Below the pieces are notes generated by a model. That model worked only from the letters and a program-made list of their open reading frames with translations. It was not told the origin of the DNA and searched no databases. 17,106 bases of DNA from Candidatus Fermentibacterota bacterium (GTDB taxonomy: Bacteria; Fermentibacterota; Fermentibacteria; Fermentibacterales; Fermentibacteraceae), in assembly GCA_002748705.1 (NCBI GenBank), contig PDSZ01000013.1:1-17106 (forward strand), in the 5' to 3' direction. Shown piece by piece: positions 1 to 6,155 of this stretch (the first letter of the stretch is position 1; every line of letters begins with the position of its first letter). Made by a program: the position numbers and the translations under genes.

Positions 1-148
1 CATCGGCTATCCCTGGTATAAAGAATTCTGTCAGATCCACCGGAATATATGTACCATCCCACTGCGCATCTGAGAAATCCTGTGATCCTGCAGAGTATGC
101 CTGAAAAGGCAGTAGGGGGAGTGTAGCCTCATCACTTGAGTGCCGCAT
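1..148 (-). CDS. Partial unrecognised protein, N-terminal part, continues past left edge
   Basis: An open minus-strand frame runs from an ATG at 148 (complement) to the window edge, about 49 codons. The translation looks protein-like, with short stretches such as SAGSQDFSDAQWDGTYIP and VDLTEFFIPGIAD, and is more convincing than any + strand frame here. I do not recognise a family and see no good SD before the ATG. Immediately upstream on the same strand, a different frame (about 154-220) reads MDRIRYHFIEIS and ends in two stop codons. This could therefore be the 3' part of a frameshifted gene beside the IS remnant rather than a true start. Function is unknown. Confidence 0.3.
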   Translation of the reverse strand, partial: MRHSSDEATLPLLPFQAYSAGSQDFSDAQWDGTYIPVDLTEFFIPGIAD

Positions 149-241
149 TGAAGCCGGTGATTGGGTCCGAAATCTCTATGAAATGATACCGAATCCTATC
201 CATTGACGAGAAGTGAACCAGAATCAGGCAGAATTCAGTGA

Positions 242-463
242 AAAATCAGCCCTGAACGAGGGGATATGAGAAATCCGGGCTATGACTCTGAAAGGCTTGA
301 AAAGACCTGTACCGGAGCTATTCATTACAGTGACTGGAGCTATATATGGGTAAAGACCATTCTGTCTAATGGTATGGAATCTGTTCCCATAGAGAGCGAT
401 GAATTCATCCCGCTGAAACAGAACGGATATGACAATGCCCGTCAAATCGGAGGTGTCCTGTAA
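242..463 (+). pseudogene. istA: IS21-family transposase IstA, C-terminal remnant
   Basis: This frame opens after a TGA at 239-241 and encodes about 73 residues resembling the extreme C-terminus of IS21-family IstA. It has the YDSERLEKTC helix, the HYSDWSYIWVKTIL segment (family members have an SYRSVKSIL-like run here), and a short tail like the PxHxNIRG end. The DDE catalytic core is absent, so it cannot be active. The stop codon TAA overlaps the istB ATG by one base (TAATG), the usual istA/istB arrangement. A start at ATG 266 gives 65 residues but is unlikely to be a real initiation site. The call rests on pattern similarity and on synteny with istB. Confidence 0.6.
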
Positions 464-690
464 TGATTGCTGCGGATATGCTCCCAAGGCTCAAAGCTCT
501 GCGAATGGGAGGTATGTTCCACTCGCTTGAGGAGCGGGTAAAGCAGGCTTCCGACAGCGATATGGGTTACCTGGAGTTCCTTGAGCTTTTGCTTAATGAC
601 GAGATTAATCGTCGAGAGAGCAGCAAGTATCAGAGACATCTTACTGATGCCTGTGTATATCCCGGCAAGAGATATGATTCTTTCAATTTT
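463..690 (+). pseudogene. istB: IS21-family helper ATPase IstB, N-terminal fragment
   Basis: IstB is the AAA+ helper ATPase that assists IstA in IS21 transposition. The first 76 codons match the family N-terminal domain: LPRLKALRMGGMFHSLEERV, then YLEFLELLLNDEINRRESSK, then the end of the domain at SFNF. After about 690 the resemblance stops, and the frame continues only to a stop at 748-750 without the Walker A region. Family members are roughly 240-260 residues, so about two thirds is missing. A CGGAGG SD at 448-453 precedes the ATG. Together with the istA tail this is the relic of one element, oriented left to right. Confidence 0.8.
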
Positions 691-773
691 AGAATGTCTT
701 CCACTGTATCCATAGGCACGAGAGTTATCCTCTTCCGGAAATACCGGTGAGAGTGATATCAGATAATAGGAAA

Positions 774-783
774 GTAGTACTAC
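774..783. promoter_or_regulatory. 10-bp palindrome upstream of the peptide promoter
   Basis: GTAGTACTAC is a perfect palindrome ending 11 bases before the -35 box of the promoter at 794-822. The position suits an activator or repressor site, but a 10-bp palindrome may also arise by chance. A further short palindrome, ACAATTGT (797-804), begins inside the -35 box and extends into the spacer. Confidence 0.25.
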
Positions 784-793
784 CCCCTGGCCA

Positions 794-822
794 TTGACAA
801 TTGTGATCTCTTGACATATAAT
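794..822 (+). promoter_or_regulatory. Perfect consensus sigma70-type promoter of the peptide operon
   Basis: TTGACA at 794-799 and TATAAT at 817-822 are separated by exactly 17 bases, so both boxes and the spacing match the consensus perfectly. Transcription would begin near 829, giving a leader of about 40 bases before the peptide ATG at 870. A second TTGACA at 811-816 lies in the spacer, but a matching -10 for it is poor. Confidence 0.85.
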
Positions 823-869
823 ATTATCAAGATGATATACCATTCATTTATTAGAAAGGATGTGTGATA

Positions 870-1070
870 ATGAAGTTTACTTTGATCACTCTTACATTAG
901 TCTCCGATGGTGGGACTGATGCGAGCGGCTGCTACGGCGGTTGGGGCGTAGGATGCGACCTTGAAGCTGGTTCAGGATGCTCTATTCATTGGGGAGGTCC
1001 TTTGCCATGCAATGACCCCTGTGATATTGAAGCCTGGTGTGAAAATGGCAGCGACTATACTGGAACTTAG
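870..1070 (+). CDS. Candidate RiPP precursor: 66-residue Gly-rich six-cysteine peptide
   Basis: The likely substrate of the adjacent radical SAM enzyme. The peptide begins with an alternating Thr/Leu stretch (MKFTLITLTLV) that could add a beta-strand to a PqqD-like recognition domain. Then comes Gly-Gly at 14-15 and a Gly-rich, acidic core with cysteines at 21, 29, 37, 47, 51 and 57, tryptophans at 25, 41 and 56, and several Asp/Glu. ATG 870 was chosen because AGGA at 857-860 lies nine bases upstream. A GTG at 864 in the same frame is only three bases from that SD. There is no ordinary signal peptide. It is the first gene after a consensus promoter and is followed by a hairpin, as expected for a highly expressed precursor. 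I recognise no named precursor family, so the role is inferred from context and composition. Confidence 0.75.
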   Translation: MKFTLITLTLVSDGGTDASGCYGGWGVGCDLEAGSGCSIHWGGPLPCNDPCDIEAWCENGSDYTGT

Positions 1071-1084
1071 TTAGTTATAAGGCT

Positions 1085-1122
1085 GAAGCCCATGGAAATT
1101 CCCTTCTCCTTCTGTGGGCTTC
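1085..1122 (+). promoter_or_regulatory. Hairpin between the precursor and maturase genes
   Basis: GAAGCCCATGGAA (1085-1097) pairs with TTCTGTGGGCTTC (1110-1122): 13 pairs including two G-U, with a 12-base loop. No U-tract follows, so it is more likely an RNA-stabilising or processing structure at the 3' end of the peptide message than a full terminator. It would favour peptide over enzyme. It buries the GTG at 1114, which argues against that codon as the maturase start. Confidence 0.6.
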
Positions 1123-1146
1123 CTGTCAATAGATAAAGGATGGATC

Positions 1147-2499
1147 TTGGATCTAAACACAATAATTCAATCTGCTATTGGATTTCGGTTTTTACACAAG
1201 GACAGCACCTACTATTTCTACCCGGACACTGCTTCGTTTCTGAGTGTCGACCAGGCAACAAGCGATTTGCTAAGTATTCTTAGCACGCCAGTTTCTGTTG
1301 CATCTATCCTTTCTCTCATGTCTTCCAAACATTCTTTGTCTCATGACGAAATACTGAACGCAATCAAAGAGATGAAAAAAAACGGCATACTTCGAGCGAA
1401 CCCAGAAAAGATCCCTGAGAGGGCGGCAAGAAGGATGCGGACACCAAAATCGCCTAAGACTGTATCTATTCATATTACTGATAGATGCTCTTTGAGATGC
1501 ATATACTGCATGAATGCTCATGAAAGGGATACTAATTCAAAGCAAGAACTTTCGAGCGATGAATGGAGCCTGATTTTCCAAGACTTACAAAAAAACGGAG
1601 TCGAAGAGATTTGCTTATCTGGTGGCGAACCTCTACTTAGAAATGATATTGAGACTCTGATCCTGAATGCAATTGATTGTGGACTTACTGTATCTGTTAT
1701 AACGAATGGTACCTTATTTGATCGTATACCTATTTCTACATTCAAAAAGAATGTCAAAATAACCGTTAGTCTTGATTCTGCAGTACAAGAGGAGAATGAC
1801 TATAGTAGAGGGGAAGGAGCTTACATAAAGACTCTCAGGTTTATGGATATATTAGAGAATAATTCTATATCTTTTGGTATAAATATGGTGCTTACAACCG
1901 TGAGCATTGAATCTTTTTTTGATAGTGCAAGATTTCTATTCAATAAATATAACTATCTTGGCTCAATATCACCTATTCCACAAGAATGTTCCGAAGATAG
2001 ACATGAGATTTCTAAATGTACTAACTCACAATATGAAGTTTTTTTAGATAACTTACTGGACCATGCTCTGCAAAAAGATGATGGTGGCCTCAGAATCAAC
2101 AGATCACTAATAAACACACTTAGTCTAAAGCGAGGATGTGGAGTAGCTAGATTGGAGTGTATGCTAGGCCCTGATGGCTCTATATATCCCTGCCGAGCAT
2201 TATATTCCGATCAATACAAGGGCACTCAGCTTGATGGTGACAATTTTAAAACTGTCTGGACCAGCGATTCAATACTGACAAGATTACGAGAAGCAGACGA
2301 TAACAGAGCTAGTACTTGCGCTAATACCGGTTGCTACTTCTGGAAAATCTGTGCAGGTGGTTGCTTTGCTCAATCATACAAAGTTTTGGATAATTCCGAT
2401 TCTTTGATGTCTGATAACTGCTTTCGTGAGATAGCTCGTGTTAAGAGGAAAATTGTCTATGCTCTGGAAAAGGCAGGTAGGCAGAGTGTTGCAGACTGA
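1147..2499 (+). CDS. Radical SAM/SPASM peptide maturase with N-terminal PqqD-like domain
   Basis: A probable peptide-modifying enzyme, about 450 residues. The first ~80 residues look like a PqqD-type RiPP recognition element: a beta-rich start, then a helical segment ending in an IKEMKKNGIL helix. The radical SAM core follows with CSLRCIYC (residues 114-121), the CxxxCxxC site for the SAM-binding [4Fe-4S] cluster, and LSGGEPLL near 157-164. A C-terminal SPASM domain carries Cys at 331, 338, 349, 391, 396, 402, 406 and 425, including GCYFWKICAGGC, for auxiliary clusters. Such enzymes typically form thioether, C-C or epimerised residues in precursor peptides; which one is not predictable here. 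TTG 1147 is preferred because AAAGGA (1135-1140) lies six bases upstream. The alternative GTG 1114 has no SD and sits in a hairpin. Base composition is visibly AT-richer than in the hydrogenase operon. Confidence 0.9.
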   Translation: MDLNTIIQSAIGFRFLHKDSTYYFYPDTASFLSVDQATSDLLSILSTPVSVASILSLMSSKHSLSHDEILNAIKEMKKNGILRANPEKIPERAARRMRTPKSPKTVSIHITDRCSLRCIYCMNAHERDTNSKQELSSDEWSLIFQDLQKNGVEEICLSGGEPLLRNDIETLILNAIDCGLTVSVITNGTLFDRIPISTFKKNVKITVSLDSAVQEENDYSRGEGAYIKTLRFMDILENNSISFGINMVLTTVSIESFFDSARFLFNKYNYLGSISPIPQECSEDRHEISKCTNSQYEVFLDNLLDHALQKDDGGLRINRSLINTLSLKRGCGVARLECMLGPDGSIYPCRALYSDQYKGTQLDGDNFKTVWTSDSILTRLREADDNRASTCANTGCYFWKICAGGCFAQSYKVLDNSDSLMSDNCFREIARVKRKIVYALEKAGRQSVAD

Positions 2500-3697
2500 C
2501 ATTTCATACATCCTGGTTATTCTTATCATGGCCCTTTCCCTGAGCTGTGAAAAAACCGGGATACGAGTTATAACAGAATATGATGCCAATGAACTTTCTT
2601 TCATTGACTCTTTTGATTTGGAGTTTATTGCGTTTATGCCTGACTGCTCCCATTCACCAAAGAATCCTGTAGTTAAATATGGTATCTGCGCATTCCCTAC
2701 AACTGTGGTAAACCGAGATGACTCTGTCTCTTCTTACCCACCTGGCAGCACTGGAGTAGCAGGAGTCGATCTGGCTATGCAGGATACATTGTGGCAAAGG
2801 CTTTACTCCACAGAGAGTGGAACAGTATGGCCCCTGATCGGCAGCATTGGTCTGATTGATTCAACCGTGATTATGTCTCTTGAGGATGGCTTACACGAAT
2901 TTCATATTGCAACTGGAAAGGCTCGGTACAGATCATATACCGATGCAGAGAGAATTGCATGTACCTCAATCAGCAGAGTAAGGGGGGAGTTATTCAGATC
3001 ACTTGTGTTCACAGCTTCCGATAACAGTCTTTTCTACTTCCAGTACCCTGACAGCTACGACGCTGAGAGAAATAGAATGATTGATATTTATCGGGATGTA
3101 TCCAATGATGAAGAAGTGGAGTATACCATTAACTTCTCCACTAGATCTGTTCTCTCATCCTCTGTGGAGTACATTTTTCCAGGTAAGATTATTTCTCATG
3201 CGACTACAGACAGCAGTATATGTGTTCATACTTCAGATCCGGAAATGTTTATAGAGATTGGTAATGATGGCTCATTGCTCAATACCCTGCTTATTACTGA
3301 TAGCTCAATAAGTAGTTGCACTCTACCTTTAGCTCCACCATACATTGGGCACACTATCAGCCCACACAGATACAGCTCCAGTTTTCTATATCAGGATGGC
3401 AAACTTTATCTTCTTCATACTGGTATTGAGTTAGATGAACATGGTACTGCTGCTATTCTTGATATTGAGGTGGAGTCCGGAAACACAGTTGTTCACCGTT
3501 ACGGATCAACACTGCATTGGAGCAACTTCTGCGGTGACGGCAGCTGGTTTGTGGCAAAAGAATTCGATTTAACAAATGTCGATTCCCTTGGAAGATATAT
3601 GTGGCATGGTAAGGAGGACTATGTTGTTCTGCAAATTACTCAGAGTGCTGCTGGTGGTAGTGCTGATAGCAGTATGTGCATGCAAATCGAACAATAG
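2459..3697 (+). CDS. Lipoprotein of unknown function in the peptide operon
   Basis: A 412-residue exported protein. ATG 2459 was chosen because AAGAGGA (2443-2449) lies nine bases upstream and because it gives a proper lipoprotein signal: a basic start (K4, R5, R9), a hydrophobic run LVILIMAL, and the lipobox LSLSC with the acylated Cys at 30. The mature part has repeated short beta-like segments separated by loops (for example LFYFQYPDSY, KLYLLHTG, DYVVLQIT), suggestive of a beta-propeller, but I cannot assign a family. It overlaps the maturase 3' end by 41 bases, so translation is probably coupled. Start alternatives are GTG 2486 (shorter, with a less basic signal) and ATG 2438. Location in the outer or inner membrane cannot be told from the residue after Cys. 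Confidence 0.75.
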   Translation: MLWKRQVGRVLQTDISYILVILIMALSLSCEKTGIRVITEYDANELSFIDSFDLEFIAFMPDCSHSPKNPVVKYGICAFPTTVVNRDDSVSSYPPGSTGVAGVDLAMQDTLWQRLYSTESGTVWPLIGSIGLIDSTVIMSLEDGLHEFHIATGKARYRSYTDAERIACTSISRVRGELFRSLVFTASDNSLFYFQYPDSYDAERNRMIDIYRDVSNDEEVEYTINFSTRSVLSSSVEYIFPGKIISHATTDSSICVHTSDPEMFIEIGNDGSLLNTLLITDSSISSCTLPLAPPYIGHTISPHRYSSSFLYQDGKLYLLHTGIELDEHGTAAILDIEVESGNTVVHRYGSTLHWSNFCGDGSWFVAKEFDLTNVDSLGRYMWHGKEDYVVLQITQSAAGGSADSSMCMQIEQ

Positions 3698-4703
3698 CGA
3701 AGCAACTTATCTGGATGACGAGTATGCCTGGAAAAAGTGGCTGGAAGAGGGTGTTGCAGGGGTCTCCGCAAATGATGGACCATTCTATGTACTCAACGAT
3801 ACAATTCTGAACATTGCCACTATGGATAATGCTGGAATTGGAATTATAAGTGATTTTGCTGTTTCCAATGGGAAGATAGCTATTGCGGATAACATTGCCA
3901 GCAAAATCCATCTGTTCACTCTTGATGGACATCATTTATGGAGTTCCGGGGAATCTGGTGAAGGCCCTGGCTGCTTTGCACATATCGGCGGTATTGATAT
4001 GAACGCCGGTGTGGTGGCAGTATGTAACACGGATCTTGGCAGAGTTGATTTGTTCGGTATTGGAAATGGGGAATACCTGGAATCTCTTCCGGTGCAATGG
4101 CCATTTGATGTTACAGTTCTGGATGATACTACCGTTCTTGCAGCAAGTATAGCTGAAGCTGCTTTAATTACAGCTTTTTCCTCCGATGGCAGTATTGAAA
4201 AATATGGCGAATGGGATCCTGAAGAAACCGATGGAATGGTGGAATGTCCATCTGCATCTAATATAAATCTTAAGATAGATTCATTTAATAGTTATGTTGC
4301 CGTAACATCTGTATACTATAATAACTATCAAATTTACGATACGGCAACACAAGAAATAGTATCTGAATTCCAGAGAGAGCCACCTTTACCTATTGAGCAG
4401 TCATCTGAATCAAGATACATCCTTAGAGTTAACGATTGCACTTTTGATGACAATGGTGATGTATGGGCTTTACTTGCACCCACCAGGCCAGAGTGGGTAG
4501 ATGGCCGTTATAGCGATATTCCACTTGAGAACATCAGCTACCAGGGTATTGATGTGTTTTCTGCACAAGGGCGATATTTATGCGGCATTGGGGTTGAGGC
4601 ATTGTGGGATACATCAAACCTGACATTCTGTGACTCCGTTCTTTACCTTGGGAGTCCTACCGCAATATGCAGATTTCGAGAGGTTTCCTATTCATCTGAA
4701 TAG
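3621..4703 (+). CDS. Beta-propeller lipoprotein (6-bladed, NHL-like) in the peptide operon
   Basis: A 360-residue exported protein. Its signal peptide is MLFCKLLRVLL followed by VVVLIAVCAC, with the lipobox Cys at 21. Residues ~75-118 form a clear propeller blade: ISDFAVSNGKIAIAD, SKIHLFTLDGHHLW, then GESGEGPGCF, the NHL-like signature that usually ends GPGEF. Further blade-like segments follow to the end. Proteins of this type, annotated as 6-bladed beta-propellers, occur beside small modified-peptide genes in Bacteroidota, which supports a functional link, though the ligand is unknown. AAGGAGG at 3611-3617 is three bases before ATG 3621; TTG 3624 is a possible alternative. The gene begins 77 bases inside the preceding one, an unusually long overlap that suggests coupling. 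It is probably the last gene of the operon. Confidence 0.75.
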   Translation: MLFCKLLRVLLVVVLIAVCACKSNNSEATYLDDEYAWKKWLEEGVAGVSANDGPFYVLNDTILNIATMDNAGIGIISDFAVSNGKIAIADNIASKIHLFTLDGHHLWSSGESGEGPGCFAHIGGIDMNAGVVAVCNTDLGRVDLFGIGNGEYLESLPVQWPFDVTVLDDTTVLAASIAEAALITAFSSDGSIEKYGEWDPEETDGMVECPSASNINLKIDSFNSYVAVTSVYYNNYQIYDTATQEIVSEFQREPPLPIEQSSESRYILRVNDCTFDDNGDVWALLAPTRPEWVDGRYSDIPLENISYQGIDVFSAQGRYLCGIGVEALWDTSNLTFCDSVLYLGSPTAICRFREVSYSSE

Positions 4704-4835
4704 CATAATAGATAGCTTTGTGTTCAAATTCGTAAGTATTACTGAATTGATATCTCCACCAGTAGACATTGGTGATTGTACTTCAACTAATACTGTTCCA
4801 GGATAAGGCAGCCCGGATTTCTCACCAAACCTTCG

Positions 4836-4872
4836 ATCAGGCTGAATTCTGTCAGGATTCAGCCTGATTTCT
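4836..4872 (+). terminator. Hairpin terminator of the peptide operon
   Basis: ATCAGGCTGAAT (4836-4847) and ATTCAGCCTGAT (4857-4868) form a perfect 12-bp stem with a nine-base loop, followed by a T-rich run (TTTCTTCTT). It lies about 130 bases after the last gene of the operon. No T-run follows on the minus strand, so it acts rightward. Between 4704 and 4835 I see no gene. Confidence 0.65.
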
Positions 4873-4935
4873 TCTTCCGGCCGGTGTTCTCTCAAAGAAG
4901 AAACTGAAACAAGTAAGGCTAACTCCGGAAATGCC

Positions 4936-5166
4936 AGGCTTTCTCTTTCTGTAACGAATGTCGATCACATCAAAAAGCAAGGTTGCAGCCTTGTTGTCCA
5001 GAGGGGTGTACCCGATCTCGTCCAGCACCAGTACAGAGGGCTTAGTCAGGTTGGTCAGCATCCTCGCCGGCATATCCCTGCGCAGGTAATCGGAATGCTT
5101 CCTTATCAGAGAGCTCATGGAGATGAAGCAGACCCTGTTACCTGCCTCAAGAGCCTTGAGCAGCAA
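4936..5166 (-). pseudogene. istB: IS21-family helper ATPase IstB, internal/C-terminal fragment, inverted
   Basis: On the minus strand this encodes an internal piece of IstB: LLLKALEAGNRVCFISM, then the Walker B strand LVLDEIGYTPLD, then AATLLFDVIDIRYRKRKP. The next motif expected in the family (a TIITSN-like sensor segment) is not found; resemblance ends near 4936. The Walker A region is missing upstream of about 5166. The surrounding open frame (4852-5205) therefore contains unrelated sequence at both ends. The piece covers a different part of IstB from the fragment at 463-690 and lies in the opposite orientation. It ends within 45 bases of the promoter of the next gene. Confidence 0.75.
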
Positions 5167-5205
5167 CTGCAAGATGCACACTGACTCTACCAACACGCAA
5201 GCCAC

Positions 5206-5234
5206 TTGACTATATCAACATATAGTCATATAGT
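5206..5234 (+). promoter_or_regulatory. Promoter with an overlapping ArsR/SahR-type operator; apparently leaderless
   Basis: TTGACT (5206-5211) and TATAGT (5229-5234) are 17 bases apart. The arms TGACTATAT (5207-5215) and ATATAGTCA (5220-5228), separated by CAAC, form a perfect 9-bp inverted repeat that fills the region between the boxes. CATATAGT is also directly repeated (5219-5226, 5227-5234). A repressor bound here would block RNA polymerase. The expected transcription start coincides with the ATG at 5241, and no SD is visible. Confidence 0.75.
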
Positions 5235-5240
5235 ACTGAA

Positions 5241-6155
5241 ATGGAAAAAATCTTCAGAGCTTTAGGAGAGCGAAACAGGCTCAGAATGGTCCTGCTTCTG
5301 GATCGCAGTCCGCTGAATGTATCAGAGATTGTGCAGATCCTCGGTATTACCCAGTCCAACGCAAGCCACCATCTGAGGCAGCTTGTTAATTCAGGTCTTC
5401 TCAGAAGAACAGGAAGAGGCAACTGGGCTTTCTATTCACTTAAAAGGGATACTCCCTTTGTTGCTGATGTAATTCGGGCAGCGTTTGATAACCGAACTCT
5501 GCTGAATGGTTTTAAAGACGATCTGAACAGGCTGGCAAGATGCCTCTGCAGCCGCAGCAGGCAGGTTCGTGAGTTTTTTGACTCAATGGATGAGAAGGAC
5601 GCAGGAAAACTTTTCGGAGAACCGGCAGAGCATCTTGATTATCTGCCATTCATCAGCCGGAACCTCTCCGATCCAGAGCTTGTGCTTGAAGTGGGAACAG
5701 GTACCGGCAGGCTTATCCCTTTTATTCTCGGCCGGGCAAAGGCAGTTCTTGCTGTAGATTCCTCAAGAAGAATGCTTGAATACGCCTGGAAATACCTTTC
5801 TTCTCTCAGCATGGAGGATCAGGTTGAACTCAGGCTCGGTGAGGCGGAACATCTGCCTGTTGAGAACAGTGCGGTTTCTGCAGTATTGATGCACATGGTT
5901 CTGCACCACTGCGCGGATCCTGCCCAGGCTGTAAGAGAGGCATTCAGGGTGCTTAAACCTGGAGGCAGGCTTATCGTTGCTGATCTGGAAGAACATGAGG
6001 ATACCGGTTTCAGAGAGGCCCGCGGCGATATGTGGCCGGGGTTTTCAGCTGAAACCCTTAACGATTTCGTTTCAAATGCAGGTTTTACAATAAAGGAAAC
6101 AGGAAACTATCACACCATTCTCGCCCTTGCGGGACTGAAAGGAGATATCAGTTGA
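5241..6155 (+). CDS. sahR: ArsR-family HTH regulator fused to SAM methyltransferase domain (SahR-like)
   Basis: A 304-residue putative repressor of S-adenosylmethionine cycle genes. The N-terminal ~70 residues are a classic ArsR winged helix ([20 protein letters not shown], recognition helix around [20 protein letters not shown]). From ~148 on there is a class I methyltransferase fold with motif [11 protein letters not shown] (149-158) and [13 protein letters not shown] (238-250). ArsR-type regulators sensing S-adenosylhomocysteine (SahR) are described in Proteobacteria beside ahcY; the same pairing here supports that role, with the methyltransferase domain as a likely SAH/SAM sensor. The stop overlaps the ahcY start (TTGA). 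The gene probably represses itself through the operator in its promoter. A genuine methyltransferase activity is not excluded. Confidence 0.85.
   Translation: MEKIFRALGERNRLRMVLLLDRSPLNVSEIVQILGITQSNASHHLRQLVNSGLLRRTGRGNWAFYSLKRDTPFVADVIRAAFDNRTLLNGFKDDLNRLARCLCSRSRQVREFFDSMDEKDAGKLFGEPAEHLDYLPFISRNLSDPELVLEVGTGTGRLIPFILGRAKAVLAVDSSRRMLEYAWKYLSSLSMEDQVELRLGEAEHLPVENSAVSAVLMHMVLHHCADPAQAVREAFRVLKPGGRLIVADLEEHEDTGFREARGDMWPGFSAETLNDFVSNAGFTIKETGNYHTILALAGLKGDIS

Noticed and set aside
864..869. GTG 864 as the precursor peptide start
   Set aside because: It is only three bases after the AGGA sequence; ATG 870 has the normal spacing.
1114..1146. GTG 1114 as the start of the radical SAM gene
   Set aside because: There is no SD upstream, the codon is inside a strong hairpin, and TTG 1147 has a well-spaced SD.
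23..4855. GAATTCTGTCAG occurs at 23-34 and 4844-4855
   Set aside because: Repeats of 12 bases are expected by chance in a window of this size, and the copies do not sit at the edges of recognisable element ends.
4692..4895. Minus-strand open frame of 67 codons downstream of the propeller lipoprotein
   Set aside because: It covers the terminator hairpin and non-coding DNA, has no SD and no family resemblance.
734..4937. A 12-of-14 match (TCCGGAAAT.CC.G) at 734-747 and 4924-4937 as a possible insertion duplication
   Set aside because: It is too long and too imperfect for a target-site duplication and one copy is about 45 bases from the istB breakpoint. It is probably coincidence.
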